Shown here: in pieces, positions 8,060-17,600 of the stretch
Layout: each line of letters begins with the position of its first letter
How positions within the stretch are numbered: the stretch's first letter is position 1
DNA from: Leptospira biflexa serovar Patoc strain 'Patoc 1 (Paris)'
GTDB lineage: Bacteria; Spirochaetota; Leptospiria; Leptospirales; Leptospiraceae
Direction of reading: 5' to 3'
Assembly: GCF_000017685.1 (NCBI RefSeq)
Contig: NC_010602.1
Location: 620,001 to 684,000 of the forward strand
Length of the DNA: 64,000 bases
The notes under the pieces: generated by a model
Seen by the model: only the letters and a program-made list of their open reading frames with translations
Told to the model about the DNA's origin: nothing
Databases searched by the model: none
Position numbers and translations under genes: made by a program

Positions 8060-9999
8060 TAAAGACCGCGATAAATTTCTATGAGTTCAGGAATTTTTTT
8101 ATCATCTGCATAATCTAGAGCAGACTTACCAGTTTTATCTTTTAGCTTAGGATCTCCACCATTCAAAACAAAAACCTTTGCTAATTCCAGGATGGCATCA
8201 CTTTTACCAGGATCAAACTGAATTGCTAGTTCGGAAAGTATAGTTTTCCCTAATTTATCCTGTTGGTTTAAGTTCGCTCGTCTTTCTACTAGGAAAAGTA
8301 CTAACTTTTTATACGATTCCGTTTGTTTGGTTTCCTTGGACGCTAAAAACTTTTGCATGGCCTTGTGTAATACCGTGAAACCATTGTTATCTGTTAGGTT
8401 GGGATCGGCACCAATCGTCAATAAAGTTGACATCGTTTCCATTCGGTTGCGATTGAGTGCGATATGCAGTGCACTTAATCCTCGTTTGTTTTTTGAATTC
8501 GGATTTACACCTTTACTTATTAGTAATTTGATCGTTTCATCGATAAACTTCTGATCTTTTTTTTCTACTTCCAATTTACAGACTGTGGTAATTAGATTTT
8601 CATCTTCATCATTTAAAGTTAGTAGATTTGCACCACTTGAAACCAAAAGTTTAAAAGCTTCTGCATCTTTTCTTTCAATAGTTGAAAAAATAAGACTGTC
8701 TCCATTCTTTAGTTTATGGTTTGGATTTGCTTTTTTAGATAAGAGAAGTTTGGCGATTCCAATTTGTTTATTATCGAGCGCAAGAGAAAGTGACGTTTCG
8801 TTTGTTTTACTATTTTCAATGTCAACAGGAAGACCTTTTTTTAATAATAGGTCTACGATCTTAATTCCAGGTTTTCTCGCTGCTAAATGAATTGGCAAAT
8901 AACCCGAAAGATTGGGAGTCTGAACGTCGGCATTTTTTTGTATCAAAAGTTCTGCGATGGCCCACTTCGAGGCTTCAATCGATTCTTCCAGAGGATTTTT
9001 ATTGGTTGTTAATGTTTGGTTTGGATTTGCACCAGAATCCAAAACTAATTTTAGCAAATTTATATCATTTTTACTTAGGGCAAGTTCAAACAATGTTTTC
9101 CCACTCAAGTTTTTGGAATCTACATTCAAACCTTTTTTGATTAGTAAGTTTGTGACTGTTAGGTTTCTCTTTTCTACAGAATAAAATAGTAAAGATTCAC
9201 CTTCGGGAGTTTTTGCATTCACATCTGCTCCGCGATTTAATAAAGTTTCGACACCTGCCGTGAATCCTTTTTCGATTGCAAACACGATTGGTAGAATGGA
9301 TTTAGTATCTTCCGTATTTGGATTGGCATTTGCATCGAGAGCTAAAGTTAATAATTTGATGTTCTTTTGTTCGATTGAAACAAATAGAGGTGTCCTTCCT
9401 GTTAAATCAGGTAAATTAATATCAGCACCATTTTGTAATAAGTAATTGATTGAGTCAATTTTGCCTTTTTCAAATGCCAGATAAATTGGAGATTTCCTTG
9501 GATTGTTTCTTAAGTTAACATCTGCTTTACTTTCAACGAGTAACTTTTGCACAGCTAAATTTGATTTTAAAATTGCGACATGTAATGCTGTATTCCCATC
9601 TGCATCATATGCATTTAAATCAGCACCTTTTTCGACCAATGATTTGATTTGGTTAGTGAATCGTGAAGTCACTACATAATGTAATAATGTTTTTCCAGAT
9701 AAATCACGTTTGTTTAAATCGGCACCTTGGTTGAGTAAAAATTCAAATTGTTTGGGTCGGTTTTTTTCTACTGCGAGAATGAGTAATGATTTACCAGACT
9801 CGTCTGTGGAATTGATATCTCCACCATTTGTGATTCCCGTTTCAAATTCCTTTGGATTTCCTTTGAGAAGGATTTTCACCATATCGATGGTTGGTGTTAC
9901 ATCCGAAGCCGGTGGAATCGTTTCCTCCGCGAGCAGGGTTAGATTCGTGAAAAAGAAAAGAGAAAGAAGAAGATTGATGTAGCTGATTTTAATTTTCAT
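8059..9999 (-). CDS. Exported ankyrin-repeat protein
   Basis: 646 residues. A signal peptide (about 1-24) is followed by roughly 16-17 ankyrin repeats of about 33 residues covering nearly the whole protein, with recurring signatures such as GADLNKRDLSGKTLLHY and DGNTALHVAI. It is predicted to be a periplasmic scaffold. It overlaps the upstream M23 peptidase gene by 4 bp (ATGA) and the downstream CNB gene by 1 bp, so the four genes look like one operon. A partner-binding role for the peptidase or for envelope proteins is inferred from context only. Confidence 0.9.
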   Translation of the reverse strand: MKIKISYINLLLSLFFFTNLTLLAEETIPPASDVTPTIDMVKILLKGNPKEFETGITNGGDINSTDESGKSLLILAVEKNRPKQFEFLLNQGADLNKRDLSGKTLLHYVVTSRFTNQIKSLVEKGADLNAYDADGNTALHVAILKSNLAVQKLLVESKADVNLRNNPRKSPIYLAFEKGKIDSINYLLQNGADINLPDLTGRTPLFVSIEQKNIKLLTLALDANANPNTEDTKSILPIVFAIEKGFTAGVETLLNRGADVNAKTPEGESLLFYSVEKRNLTVTNLLIKKGLNVDSKNLSGKTLFELALSKNDINLLKLVLDSGANPNQTLTTNKNPLEESIEASKWAIAELLIQKNADVQTPNLSGYLPIHLAARKPGIKIVDLLLKKGLPVDIENSKTNETSLSLALDNKQIGIAKLLLSKKANPNHKLKNGDSLIFSTIERKDAEAFKLLVSSGANLLTLNDEDENLITTVCKLEVEKKDQKFIDETIKLLISKGVNPNSKNKRGLSALHIALNRNRMETMSTLLTIGADPNLTDNNGFTVLHKAMQKFLASKETKQTESYKKLVLFLVERRANLNQQDKLGKTILSELAIQFDPGKSDAILELAKVFVLNGGDPKLKDKTGKSALDYADDKKIPELIEIYRGL

Positions 10000-11549
10000 T
10001 TGGGTAAATAAGCTCCTGGATCCAACGCTTGTTGGTCAGGGCCTTTCCTAACTTCAAAATGTAAATGAGGACCGGTAGACTTACCTGTGTTTCCTACCTG
10101 ACCAATGATATCACCGGAGCGGACTGTGTCACCTTCTTTTACTTGTCGCTCACTTTGATGCGCATAATAGGTAAAAATATTATTTTTATGGCTTATGATT
10201 GTTAATACCCCATAACCACCGCTAGTTGTAATGGTTCGCCATACTTTCCCATCGCTAACAGCTTTGATGGGAGTGCCAATCGGTGCAGGTAAATCAATTC
10301 CTGAATGGAATGCCCCTATTTTTCCTGTGACTGGATCAACTCTTGTTCCAAAACTTGAAGACACATAGCGTTCGTTATCGACTGGGATTTGGAAATATTT
10401 TGAAATATCATCACTATCGACAAGTGGACCACGTTCTTTGGATACAAATCCACCAAAGACCCATCCTTCCCATTCATCATTCCAATTCACATAGATCCAT
10501 TTTGATCGAACACCCGCGATGGTTTCGATTTCTTTTTTTATATCTAATATTTTTAATTTTTCATCGCCTGGGATTGAAGTAATGACAGAACCATAATCAT
10601 TTGGTTCGTCTCTCATTCTTAAATTTGTTGATCTAACAAATCGTTTTTCACCTGTTTTTAATTCATCTGGATTCTCTTGTGGAAACGATGTTTCTCCAGG
10701 TTGTATTTCATAAGAAACTACTTCGGATGTGCTCAAATACCCACCAAACACCCAACCATTCCCATATGCGGATGAGACTTGATACCAATTGGAAGAAATG
10801 CCATCGATTGTTTCTTCGTTAGTTGTGGAACTTTCAATGGAAACTTTTTGGCCTTTGGGTAACCTTGCGATCACATACCCATTTACATCAGGTTCCCCTC
10901 GCATATTTAGGGAACTTGCATTCACCCACATTTCTTTGCCTTTTTTGACATCTGTTACATTAGCGTTTGTGGTTCGGGAAGGTAAAGCAGACAGGTCTAA
11001 GGAATTTCCTTCTGTGTTTCTAGATTTTACAGTAGGTTTCGTAGGTTGTAATAAATCTTGTGTGATGTATCCTTCTTTTTTTGATTTTGTTCGAACCAAA
11101 ACCCAATGAGAACCTTCTTTTTTGTCAGTCACATCTTGCTTTAATACTAAAACAACTTCCAAAGGATCACCTTTTTTGATTTTTACCTGCGAACGTGCAT
11201 TAGGTTGGATTGAGGGTTCGAGTTGTAGGTAAAAATGATCGGATGCAATTGCTGTAATGGATTTTGGTTTTTTATCTAGAGCTCCAGGAGCATTGTTGTG
11301 ATCGGATATACCCTCTGCCATTTTTAAGTCGATAGGGGAGGAAGATATTTTTAATCCAGGAAAACGGCTTTGTACTTTTGAGACAAAGTCGTTGTATTTT
11401 TGTAAGATTTCTTCTTGTTTTTTTTGATTGGTTTTGATGAGTCCAGATTGTCTTTCTTTGTCTCGGTCTTCCAAATTCGATTGTGACCAAATAGAAATGT
11501 TACATAATGTTAGAATCAATGTGAGAAAGACAGTTTGTAGAGTTTTCAT
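9996..11549 (-). CDS. M23 (LytM-type) metallopeptidase with SH3-like domains
   Basis: 517 residues. A signal peptide is followed by a coiled segment, three SH3-like domains (about 95-165, 205-280, 300-375; each with a variant of WVNASSLNMRGEP or WVFGG) and a C-terminal M23 domain. The Zn ligands are visible as HSGIDLPAP and HLHFEVRKGP, plus the upstream His of YYAHQ. Such enzymes cut peptide crosslinks in peptidoglycan or activate amidases. It is the first gene of the minus-strand operon with the ankyrin and CNB genes. The zinc ligands look complete, so it is probably active. Confidence 0.9.
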   Translation of the reverse strand: MKTLQTVFLTLILTLCNISIWSQSNLEDRDKERQSGLIKTNQKKQEEILQKYNDFVSKVQSRFPGLKISSSPIDLKMAEGISDHNNAPGALDKKPKSITAIASDHFYLQLEPSIQPNARSQVKIKKGDPLEVVLVLKQDVTDKKEGSHWVLVRTKSKKEGYITQDLLQPTKPTVKSRNTEGNSLDLSALPSRTTNANVTDVKKGKEMWVNASSLNMRGEPDVNGYVIARLPKGQKVSIESSTTNEETIDGISSNWYQVSSAYGNGWVFGGYLSTSEVVSYEIQPGETSFPQENPDELKTGEKRFVRSTNLRMRDEPNDYGSVITSIPGDEKLKILDIKKEIETIAGVRSKWIYVNWNDEWEGWVFGGFVSKERGPLVDSDDISKYFQIPVDNERYVSSSFGTRVDPVTGKIGAFHSGIDLPAPIGTPIKAVSDGKVWRTITTSGGYGVLTIISHKNNIFTYYAHQSERQVKEGDTVRSGDIIGQVGNTGKSTGPHLHFEVRKGPDQQALDPGAYLPK

Positions 11550-11600
11550 AAAACAAACTTAAAATAACCAAATCATTTGGCTTTGGTCAAGGTTTTTTGT

Positions 11601-12119
11601 TCAGTCCTCTTCAGGCAGGAGTGGCGTGAGAAAAAAAGAGATAAACTCTAGTTTTCCTCGCATGGAAGACTTTTCATAGATCGATGCTGTTTGGTTTTCA
11701 ATGGTTCGAAGGCTTTTTTTCCTGACAGCCGCGATTTGTTTTTGTGAAAAACCTCTTAACAAAAGAATAGCAATTTCTGTTTCGACATCGGTTAGATTCC
11801 AATCTGTCATTTGCGCTTTTGCTTCCGCCCAAAATCCTTTTTCTGGATTGATTAGGATTCGATTGGTTCGTTTTAAATCATGGATTTGTGTTTTTGCCTG
11901 TCTGTTTTCGACCGCTTCTTTTTTCAATTCTTTGTACAAGATAAAAACAACCAGAAAAGAAGATAGGGCTATGAATGATTCAATCGTTGCAATGAGAACT
12001 CGGAACCTGTCAAAGTATTCGGGAGGTTTTGAGAGAGTATAAATTTCCTCAATGATCCAAACAAGTAGAGATAAAACATAAAATACTAAAAATAGGATAC
12101 GGACTTTACGAGTTTCCAT
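11601..12119 (-). CDS. Membrane-anchored LuxR-type HTH protein
   Basis: 172 residues. Two transmembrane helices lie near 7-27 and 43-62, followed by a charged linker and a C-terminal LuxR/GerE helix-turn-helix (about 108-165): LTDVETEIAILLLRGFSQKQIA then SLRTIENQTASIYEKS. The recognition-helix pattern is clear. Having only two membrane helices before the HTH implies a transcription factor tethered to the inner membrane with no obvious sensor domain. Its start is 116 bp from the divergent lipoprotein start and it is the neighbour of the M23 operon; targets are unknown. Confidence 0.8.
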   Translation of the reverse strand: METRKVRILFLVFYVLSLLVWIIEEIYTLSKPPEYFDRFRVLIATIESFIALSSFLVVFILYKELKKEAVENRQAKTQIHDLKRTNRILINPEKGFWAEAKAQMTDWNLTDVETEIAILLLRGFSQKQIAAVRKKSLRTIENQTASIYEKSSMRGKLEFISFFLTPLLPEED

Positions 12120-12235
12120 CTTCTATTTCATTTTCAAACTTCTTATTTGGAGAAGCAAGTATGTTTCATAGGTAATTCCCACATTTGCGGTATTCCTCTA
12201 TTGGAAATTGGACCAGTGTATGCGATCCTGATACC

Positions 12236-12577
12236 ATGAAACGAGGGATCTTTGCCATTTTGTTACTTTGCCTTGGTCTTATTTTTGGCCATTGTACCAA
12301 TTCTAAAAATTCAGAATCACGGATACAGTGTATGGATCGGTGTATGAAGGAACAATTTATTTGTGCGATTGCACTTGCACCTCAATTGGACAATCCAGTC
12401 GCAACTACCACTGCCTGTGTTTCCTTGTATGTGATTTGTTATGAAAAATGTCCAGTTGCTTCTACCAGCTCCACAACAACGACAAGAAGTAGGAGTAGTT
12501 CCTCAAGTTCTAGTTCGGGCAATCGTGGGGGGAGTTCTTCTAGTTCGAGTGCAAGTTCGGCTACTGGAAGTAATTAA
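12236..12577 (+). CDS. Small cysteine-rich lipoprotein with serine-rich tail
   Basis: 113 residues from the ATG at 12236, chosen because a lipoprotein signal then follows directly (hydrophobic core ending FGHC). The mature part carries two CX3C motifs, CMDRC and CYEKC, with further Cys between them, a twin-CX3C arrangement that often makes a disulfide-pinned helical hairpin. From about residue 75 onward the chain is almost only Ser, Thr, Gly and Asn (serine runs of 8 and 6), a disordered tail. There is no clear Shine-Dalgarno sequence. Function unknown; it converges with the cyclase gene. Confidence 0.65.
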   Translation: MKRGIFAILLLCLGLIFGHCTNSKNSESRIQCMDRCMKEQFICAIALAPQLDNPVATTTACVSLYVICYEKCPVASTSSTTTTRSRSSSSSSSSGNRGGSSSSSSASSATGSN

Positions 12578-12589
12578 AATCTATGACGA

Positions 12590-14677
12590 CTATGATCCAG
12601 TTTGTCGGTAGATGATTTTGGCACCTATTCGTAAATTTTTATATAAGTCTAAAAAGATTTGGTTCGGAACCATTCCTTCTGGATCTCGTGAAAATTCGGG
12701 ACGGAGTCTTTTTAAAAAATACATCCCCATTTCTCCTTTATTTTTTGCCTTTACTTTTCCTCTATATTCACATTCAAAAAAACGTTTCACTTTATCATAA
12801 GTAGTTTCTGATAAATTAATTTCACCTGCATCACTTGAACTTTCCATTCGACTCGCAGTATTGACCGCATCACCCCAAACGTCGTAAGCAAATTTTGATT
12901 TCCCGACAACTCCTGCAACAACTGGTCCAGTATGAATCCCTACTCGAATCTCCCAGAAATCTTGGCCTAACATTTGTTTAAAGGATCTAATCTGTGTCAT
13001 AAACGATTTGATTTCCATCGCAAATAAACAGGCGTCAACTGGATGAGTAAAATTTCCTTGTGGAATGCCACCGGCAGCCATGTAGGAATCACCAATTGTT
13101 TTCAATTTTTCAAAGTTATGTCGTACGGCGATGTCATCAAATTGTGAAAAACATCCATCTAATTGTTCAATTAAATCTTCTGGAGATAATGATTCCGCTG
13201 CCTTTGTGAAGTTTTTAAAGTCTGTAAATAGAATACTGACTGATTCATATTCCATAGGAACAACTTCACCTTTTTCGATGAGTTCGTCTGCTAAGTCACC
13301 TGGTAAAATGTTTCGGATGAAATGAAGTGTTTTTTCACGTTCCTTTTCAAGGTCTCGTCTTAAATTTGCGTTATGAATTGCACCGGCAACTTGTTCACAA
13401 AAGGAAATGATTTCCTGGAATTCATTTTGAGACCAAGGTGATTCTTTCGTTAGGCGAGTGACACAAACTATGCCGATGGTGTTACCTTGTACGACGAGTG
13501 GGATATGGCCAAATAACTCTAATTTAAAACTTTCGACAATAGATGTATCGATAACTGTTAATTCTTTCCAACGACTGGATTTTTTTAAATAAATTGGTTT
13601 TTGTTTTGAGTAAGAACGATATAAGGATCCAATGGATGGTATCAATTTAGGTCGAAATGTTCTTAAAAAATTCGAAACAAGTAGGCCTTTATTAAAAACC
13701 TCCGCACCTTCCATAAGGGGGACAAGCGAGTTTGATTTTGGATCCACTAATAAAATGAATCCAAGTTCCACTCTATGATTGACCTTTAGATAATGAAAGA
13801 CCTCTCTTGTGATGTCTTCAATTTCAGAAAAGGAATTGATCTTACGATTGAATTTATGCAGATTTTCTAGTTTTAATCGATTTAATTCTATATTTTCTTT
13901 TTCTTTTTGGATGGTAGAATTTACTGTTTTTAATTCATCCAAAAGATAACCTGTTTCGATTGTTCCTGCTATGTAATCAGCGATGATCTTTATTTGATTT
14001 AACTGTTGTTCGTTTAATTCAAAAATCCCGGAATAATCCAGTAAATCCAAAGTACCTATGAATTTGTTTCTAAGGTAAAGCGGAACAATGAGTAAAGATT
14101 TTAAATTTGCTGATTTTTTATTTTCTAGTTCTACACCTTCTGTTTTGTAGGATTCAAAATCTTGGATGTAAAAACTCCTTTTCCTTTTTCGAACATAGGC
14201 ATGAGCATAAACTGTCACATAAGAATCTGAGACAGGTATATTTCTTCCCATGATTTCTGATTTTACCTGCTCTGTAAGTTCATCTGGAAAATTACTGTGA
14301 AAAAACTCTAGTTCATCTAACTCCTTTTTATAAACATACAAAAGATAATGTGGAACTTTAAATTTTTCGCGCACATAAAAACCCAAAATGTTGAGGATTT
14401 CCTTTAGATCTGTTGCGGAGTTAATTTCTCGGAGTAAACTATCTAAATCTGAAAGTTGGCCATACGAATCTACAAGTTTATTTGAAAACTCTTCGGAAAT
14501 CGTTTTTGTCGTGAGTAGTTCTTTTTCTTTTTTTTCTAAATCTTCATTTAGAATTTTTACTTCTGATTTTAAAACTGTGATCGTGTTTGAATTTTCTTCA
14601 TTTTGTTTGTATAATTTTGAAATCCAATAAAGGATTCCTAAAAACAAAAACCCAATCAAATATAAGGTATAAATCAT
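12590..14677 (-). CDS. GAF-domain class III adenylate/guanylate cyclase
   Basis: 695 residues: one N-terminal transmembrane helix, a coiled coil, two GAF domains (about 65-245 and 270-440) and a class III cyclase domain (about 473-670). The catalytic set is complete: metal Asp486 (FTDFKNF) and Asp530 (KTIGDSY), purine Lys526, Asp599 (YDVWG), and transition-state Asn606 and Arg610 (AVNTASR). The Lys/Asp pair fits ATP as substrate. The gene overlaps the upstream, longer cyclase-like gene by 4 bp, so both are made together. It is likely the source of cAMP for the CNB proteins at 7.1-8.1 kb (inference). Confidence 0.9.
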   Translation of the reverse strand: MIYTLYLIGFLFLGILYWISKLYKQNEENSNTITVLKSEVKILNEDLEKKEKELLTTKTISEEFSNKLVDSYGQLSDLDSLLREINSATDLKEILNILGFYVREKFKVPHYLLYVYKKELDELEFFHSNFPDELTEQVKSEIMGRNIPVSDSYVTVYAHAYVRKRKRSFYIQDFESYKTEGVELENKKSANLKSLLIVPLYLRNKFIGTLDLLDYSGIFELNEQQLNQIKIIADYIAGTIETGYLLDELKTVNSTIQKEKENIELNRLKLENLHKFNRKINSFSEIEDITREVFHYLKVNHRVELGFILLVDPKSNSLVPLMEGAEVFNKGLLVSNFLRTFRPKLIPSIGSLYRSYSKQKPIYLKKSSRWKELTVIDTSIVESFKLELFGHIPLVVQGNTIGIVCVTRLTKESPWSQNEFQEIISFCEQVAGAIHNANLRRDLEKEREKTLHFIRNILPGDLADELIEKGEVVPMEYESVSILFTDFKNFTKAAESLSPEDLIEQLDGCFSQFDDIAVRHNFEKLKTIGDSYMAAGGIPQGNFTHPVDACLFAMEIKSFMTQIRSFKQMLGQDFWEIRVGIHTGPVVAGVVGKSKFAYDVWGDAVNTASRMESSSDAGEINLSETTYDKVKRFFECEYRGKVKAKNKGEMGMYFLKRLRPEFSRDPEGMVPNQIFLDLYKNLRIGAKIIYRQTGS

Positions 14678-17600
14678 TTGATTAGAATTTTTGCTCCACG
14701 TTTTTGTTGTGTATACAATCTTTCGAATTTATCATTTGGCAAAAAACCAGAATCATCAGCCAAATCTGATTTTAAAGTTAACAACTCATAAATGGGGAAT
14801 TGTTCGCCTTCATAAGTGTTTACCATCCTTTGGTTATCGATATGGAATAAACGTTTCACTTTTTCCATCGTTTCTTGTGAGATGTTGATGGAGACACCAA
14901 CTCCACCCCTTCGGATAGCTTGTGTTTGTGTAACGGTTTTGCCCCAAACATCGTAATTGAATTTTGATTTTCCTATCACACCAGCGACCACTGGACCTGA
15001 GTGAATGGCAATGGTAATTCCATTTGGTTTAAAAGGGATGTCTTTAAAATCTTCCATCATCCGATTGACTTCGTTTTTGATTTGTAAGGCGGCAAGGCAA
15101 GCATCCACTGCATGTGTGAAATTTCCAACAGGTAACCCACCAGCTGCCAAATACATATCACCTGTCATCCTTAACTTTTCCATTCCCTTTGTTTTGATGA
15201 TTTCATCAAATCTAGAAAAGTATAAATCGAGTCCTTCGATTAATTCTTCTGGTGTGAGTAATCCTGTGATTTGAGAAAAACCTGGAAAACTTGTCATGAG
15301 CAATGTCACATTTTCGAATTCTACAGGATTGACTCTTCCTTTCTTTTGTAATTCTTCCGCGACGTTTTTTGGTAAGATATTGAGTAAAAGTGAATCGGAT
15401 CTTTGTTTTTCCTCTTCGATTTTTTTCATTAAAAAGTGATTGTTGATCGCACTCGCAATGTGCTCAGATACACCCACGATGGAATCTACTTCTTCACTGG
15501 AAAAATGAATTGATTCATCATTGATTCCATACATTGCCATCGCTACCACTTCATCGTTATTGACGAGTGGAGAGATTAAAAATCCTTTCATGCCTGATTT
15601 TTCGGTGATTTGTTTGTCGATCTCATAAGGCATTGATTTTGGAACATGTTTCATATAAAAATGTCTTTTTCTTTTGTAACATTTATACACAAATCCACTT
15701 TCTTCTTTTAATGGGAAACGTAAGGTTTTGAAGAAATTTACATTCTCATCATTTAACAAATCAAAGCCAGAGTGATTCAAATATCGTAATTCATTGAATT
15801 CTTTGTCTAAAAAATATAAGACACAGTTCTCAATTTTGTAGTTTTTGCGAATGAATCCAAAAATTTCAGCGAGGATATTTTCTAAATTGTTTTGTGAGTT
15901 GATTGTTTTTGCAAACTCATTCATCTTTTGAATTTCAGCTTTTGCTTTTTCTGATCTTTTTCGTTCTTCTTCCGTCAATTGGAGTAATAACGAATTTTGA
16001 ATCGCGCCCGCTATTTGATCACAAAATCCAGAAATACGTCTGAGTACTTCTCGACTCACATCCATCGGTTTTTGGTAAGAAGTGAAATACGCGATACCAA
16101 TCACTTCGTTCTGCACGACAAGTGGGACTGCAATAAAGGAAGATAAACTTAGTTTTGAAAATATTTGTTCGTCTAACTCTGAATCGTATTTTTTGGGAGG
16201 TTTGGGAACAAAAAGTGCCTTTTTTCGTAAATAAGTTTTGTAGATGATGCCGCCCCTTTCATTCAACGGAACTCGAAACGATTTTGCAAAATGTAATTGT
16301 TCTTCGGTGGCATACGTTGGAATGGTCGTTTTATATGTATAAAGTTCTTTCTTTTTTGTGTCTATCAATTGGATGAGTGTAGCTTCGATTTCAAAACTTT
16401 TGAGTATGTAATCAAACATCTCATCAATGATTTGGGATAAACTTGATTCCGAATTGATTTTTTTAGTGAATTCATTGAGTTTGACAACTTCATTTTTTGC
16501 TTCTTCCATTTGCAAACGTGCGTTATCTGCAATGAACTTTTCACGATTCATTTCTTCCACAAGAATGGAATTGGTAACAGCAGTGGCGATATTTTCTGCA
16601 GTATTTTCAACCAACTGTAATTGTGCTTTGGAAAAACTGACTCCTTTTTGTTCGCTAAAAATCGCTAACATGGCAATGACTTTCCCCTGTGAGCTCAGTG
16701 GAATGATCATACCTGGATGATTGCCGATCTGTTGGATGAATTTTTGGTTGGACTCATTCAATCGAGATTCCCATACCTTTGCGAAACGGAATGGTCGATT
16801 CCGTTTGTAAACATGGTAAAATAAGCCAGCGCTGGTATCTAATGGAAAGTTCATACCACGGAATTTATTTTCTAATTGTAATGCAGAAGTTGAGGACACA
16901 ACAGACGTATGGTATTGGAGTTTCCCGTTTTCGGAATCAACTAACAACAAGATCATGGAATCACAGAAGACTTCTTCTTTTAAATAGTCGAATGCTTTGT
17001 TGAGGATGCTGTCTAACTCAAGTGATGTATTGAGTGTTTTTGCAAACTCATTGAGTCTTTCAATATTTGCTTTTGAGATTTCTAATTCCTGTGTCCTTTC
17101 GACAACTATGTCCTCTAAGCCAACTTTTAGAATATTAAGTTCTTTGTTTGAGATTTCTAAACTTTCTTTGAGTTTTTCAATTGATAAATATGCCCTTGTG
17201 AATCCGTAAGATAGAATGTATCCTTGGAATAATATAAAACCCAAAAAGCCAAATGGCGTGATATTCATTGTATTGATGACATTGTTTTGGTATAAAATAT
17301 CATGAACAACTGTTCCAAAAACAAAACTGAATCCAATCAGAGATAAGCCGGCTCCAACAGTATCGGATCGGTAGGCCATGATGATGGCGATGGTAATCCT
17401 TACACAGACCAAAATGAGAAAAATTTGGAAATAGTGGATTTGCGCGGTGAAGACAGAGACTGGTAAAAATAATGAACTTAAAAAAGGAGTGATTAAGATG
17501 TACAATACATACATCGTTTTTTGTCCAACAGTGTTTGGGAATACCAATCGATAAAAATAAGCAAAGACAATCGTTGCAATATAAATTGTTGCAAATTCAA

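Noticed and set aside
8059..9999. Many periodic repeats, first suspected as a CRISPR or satellite
   Set aside because: The period is about 33 residues at protein level and divergent in DNA; it is the ankyrin array.
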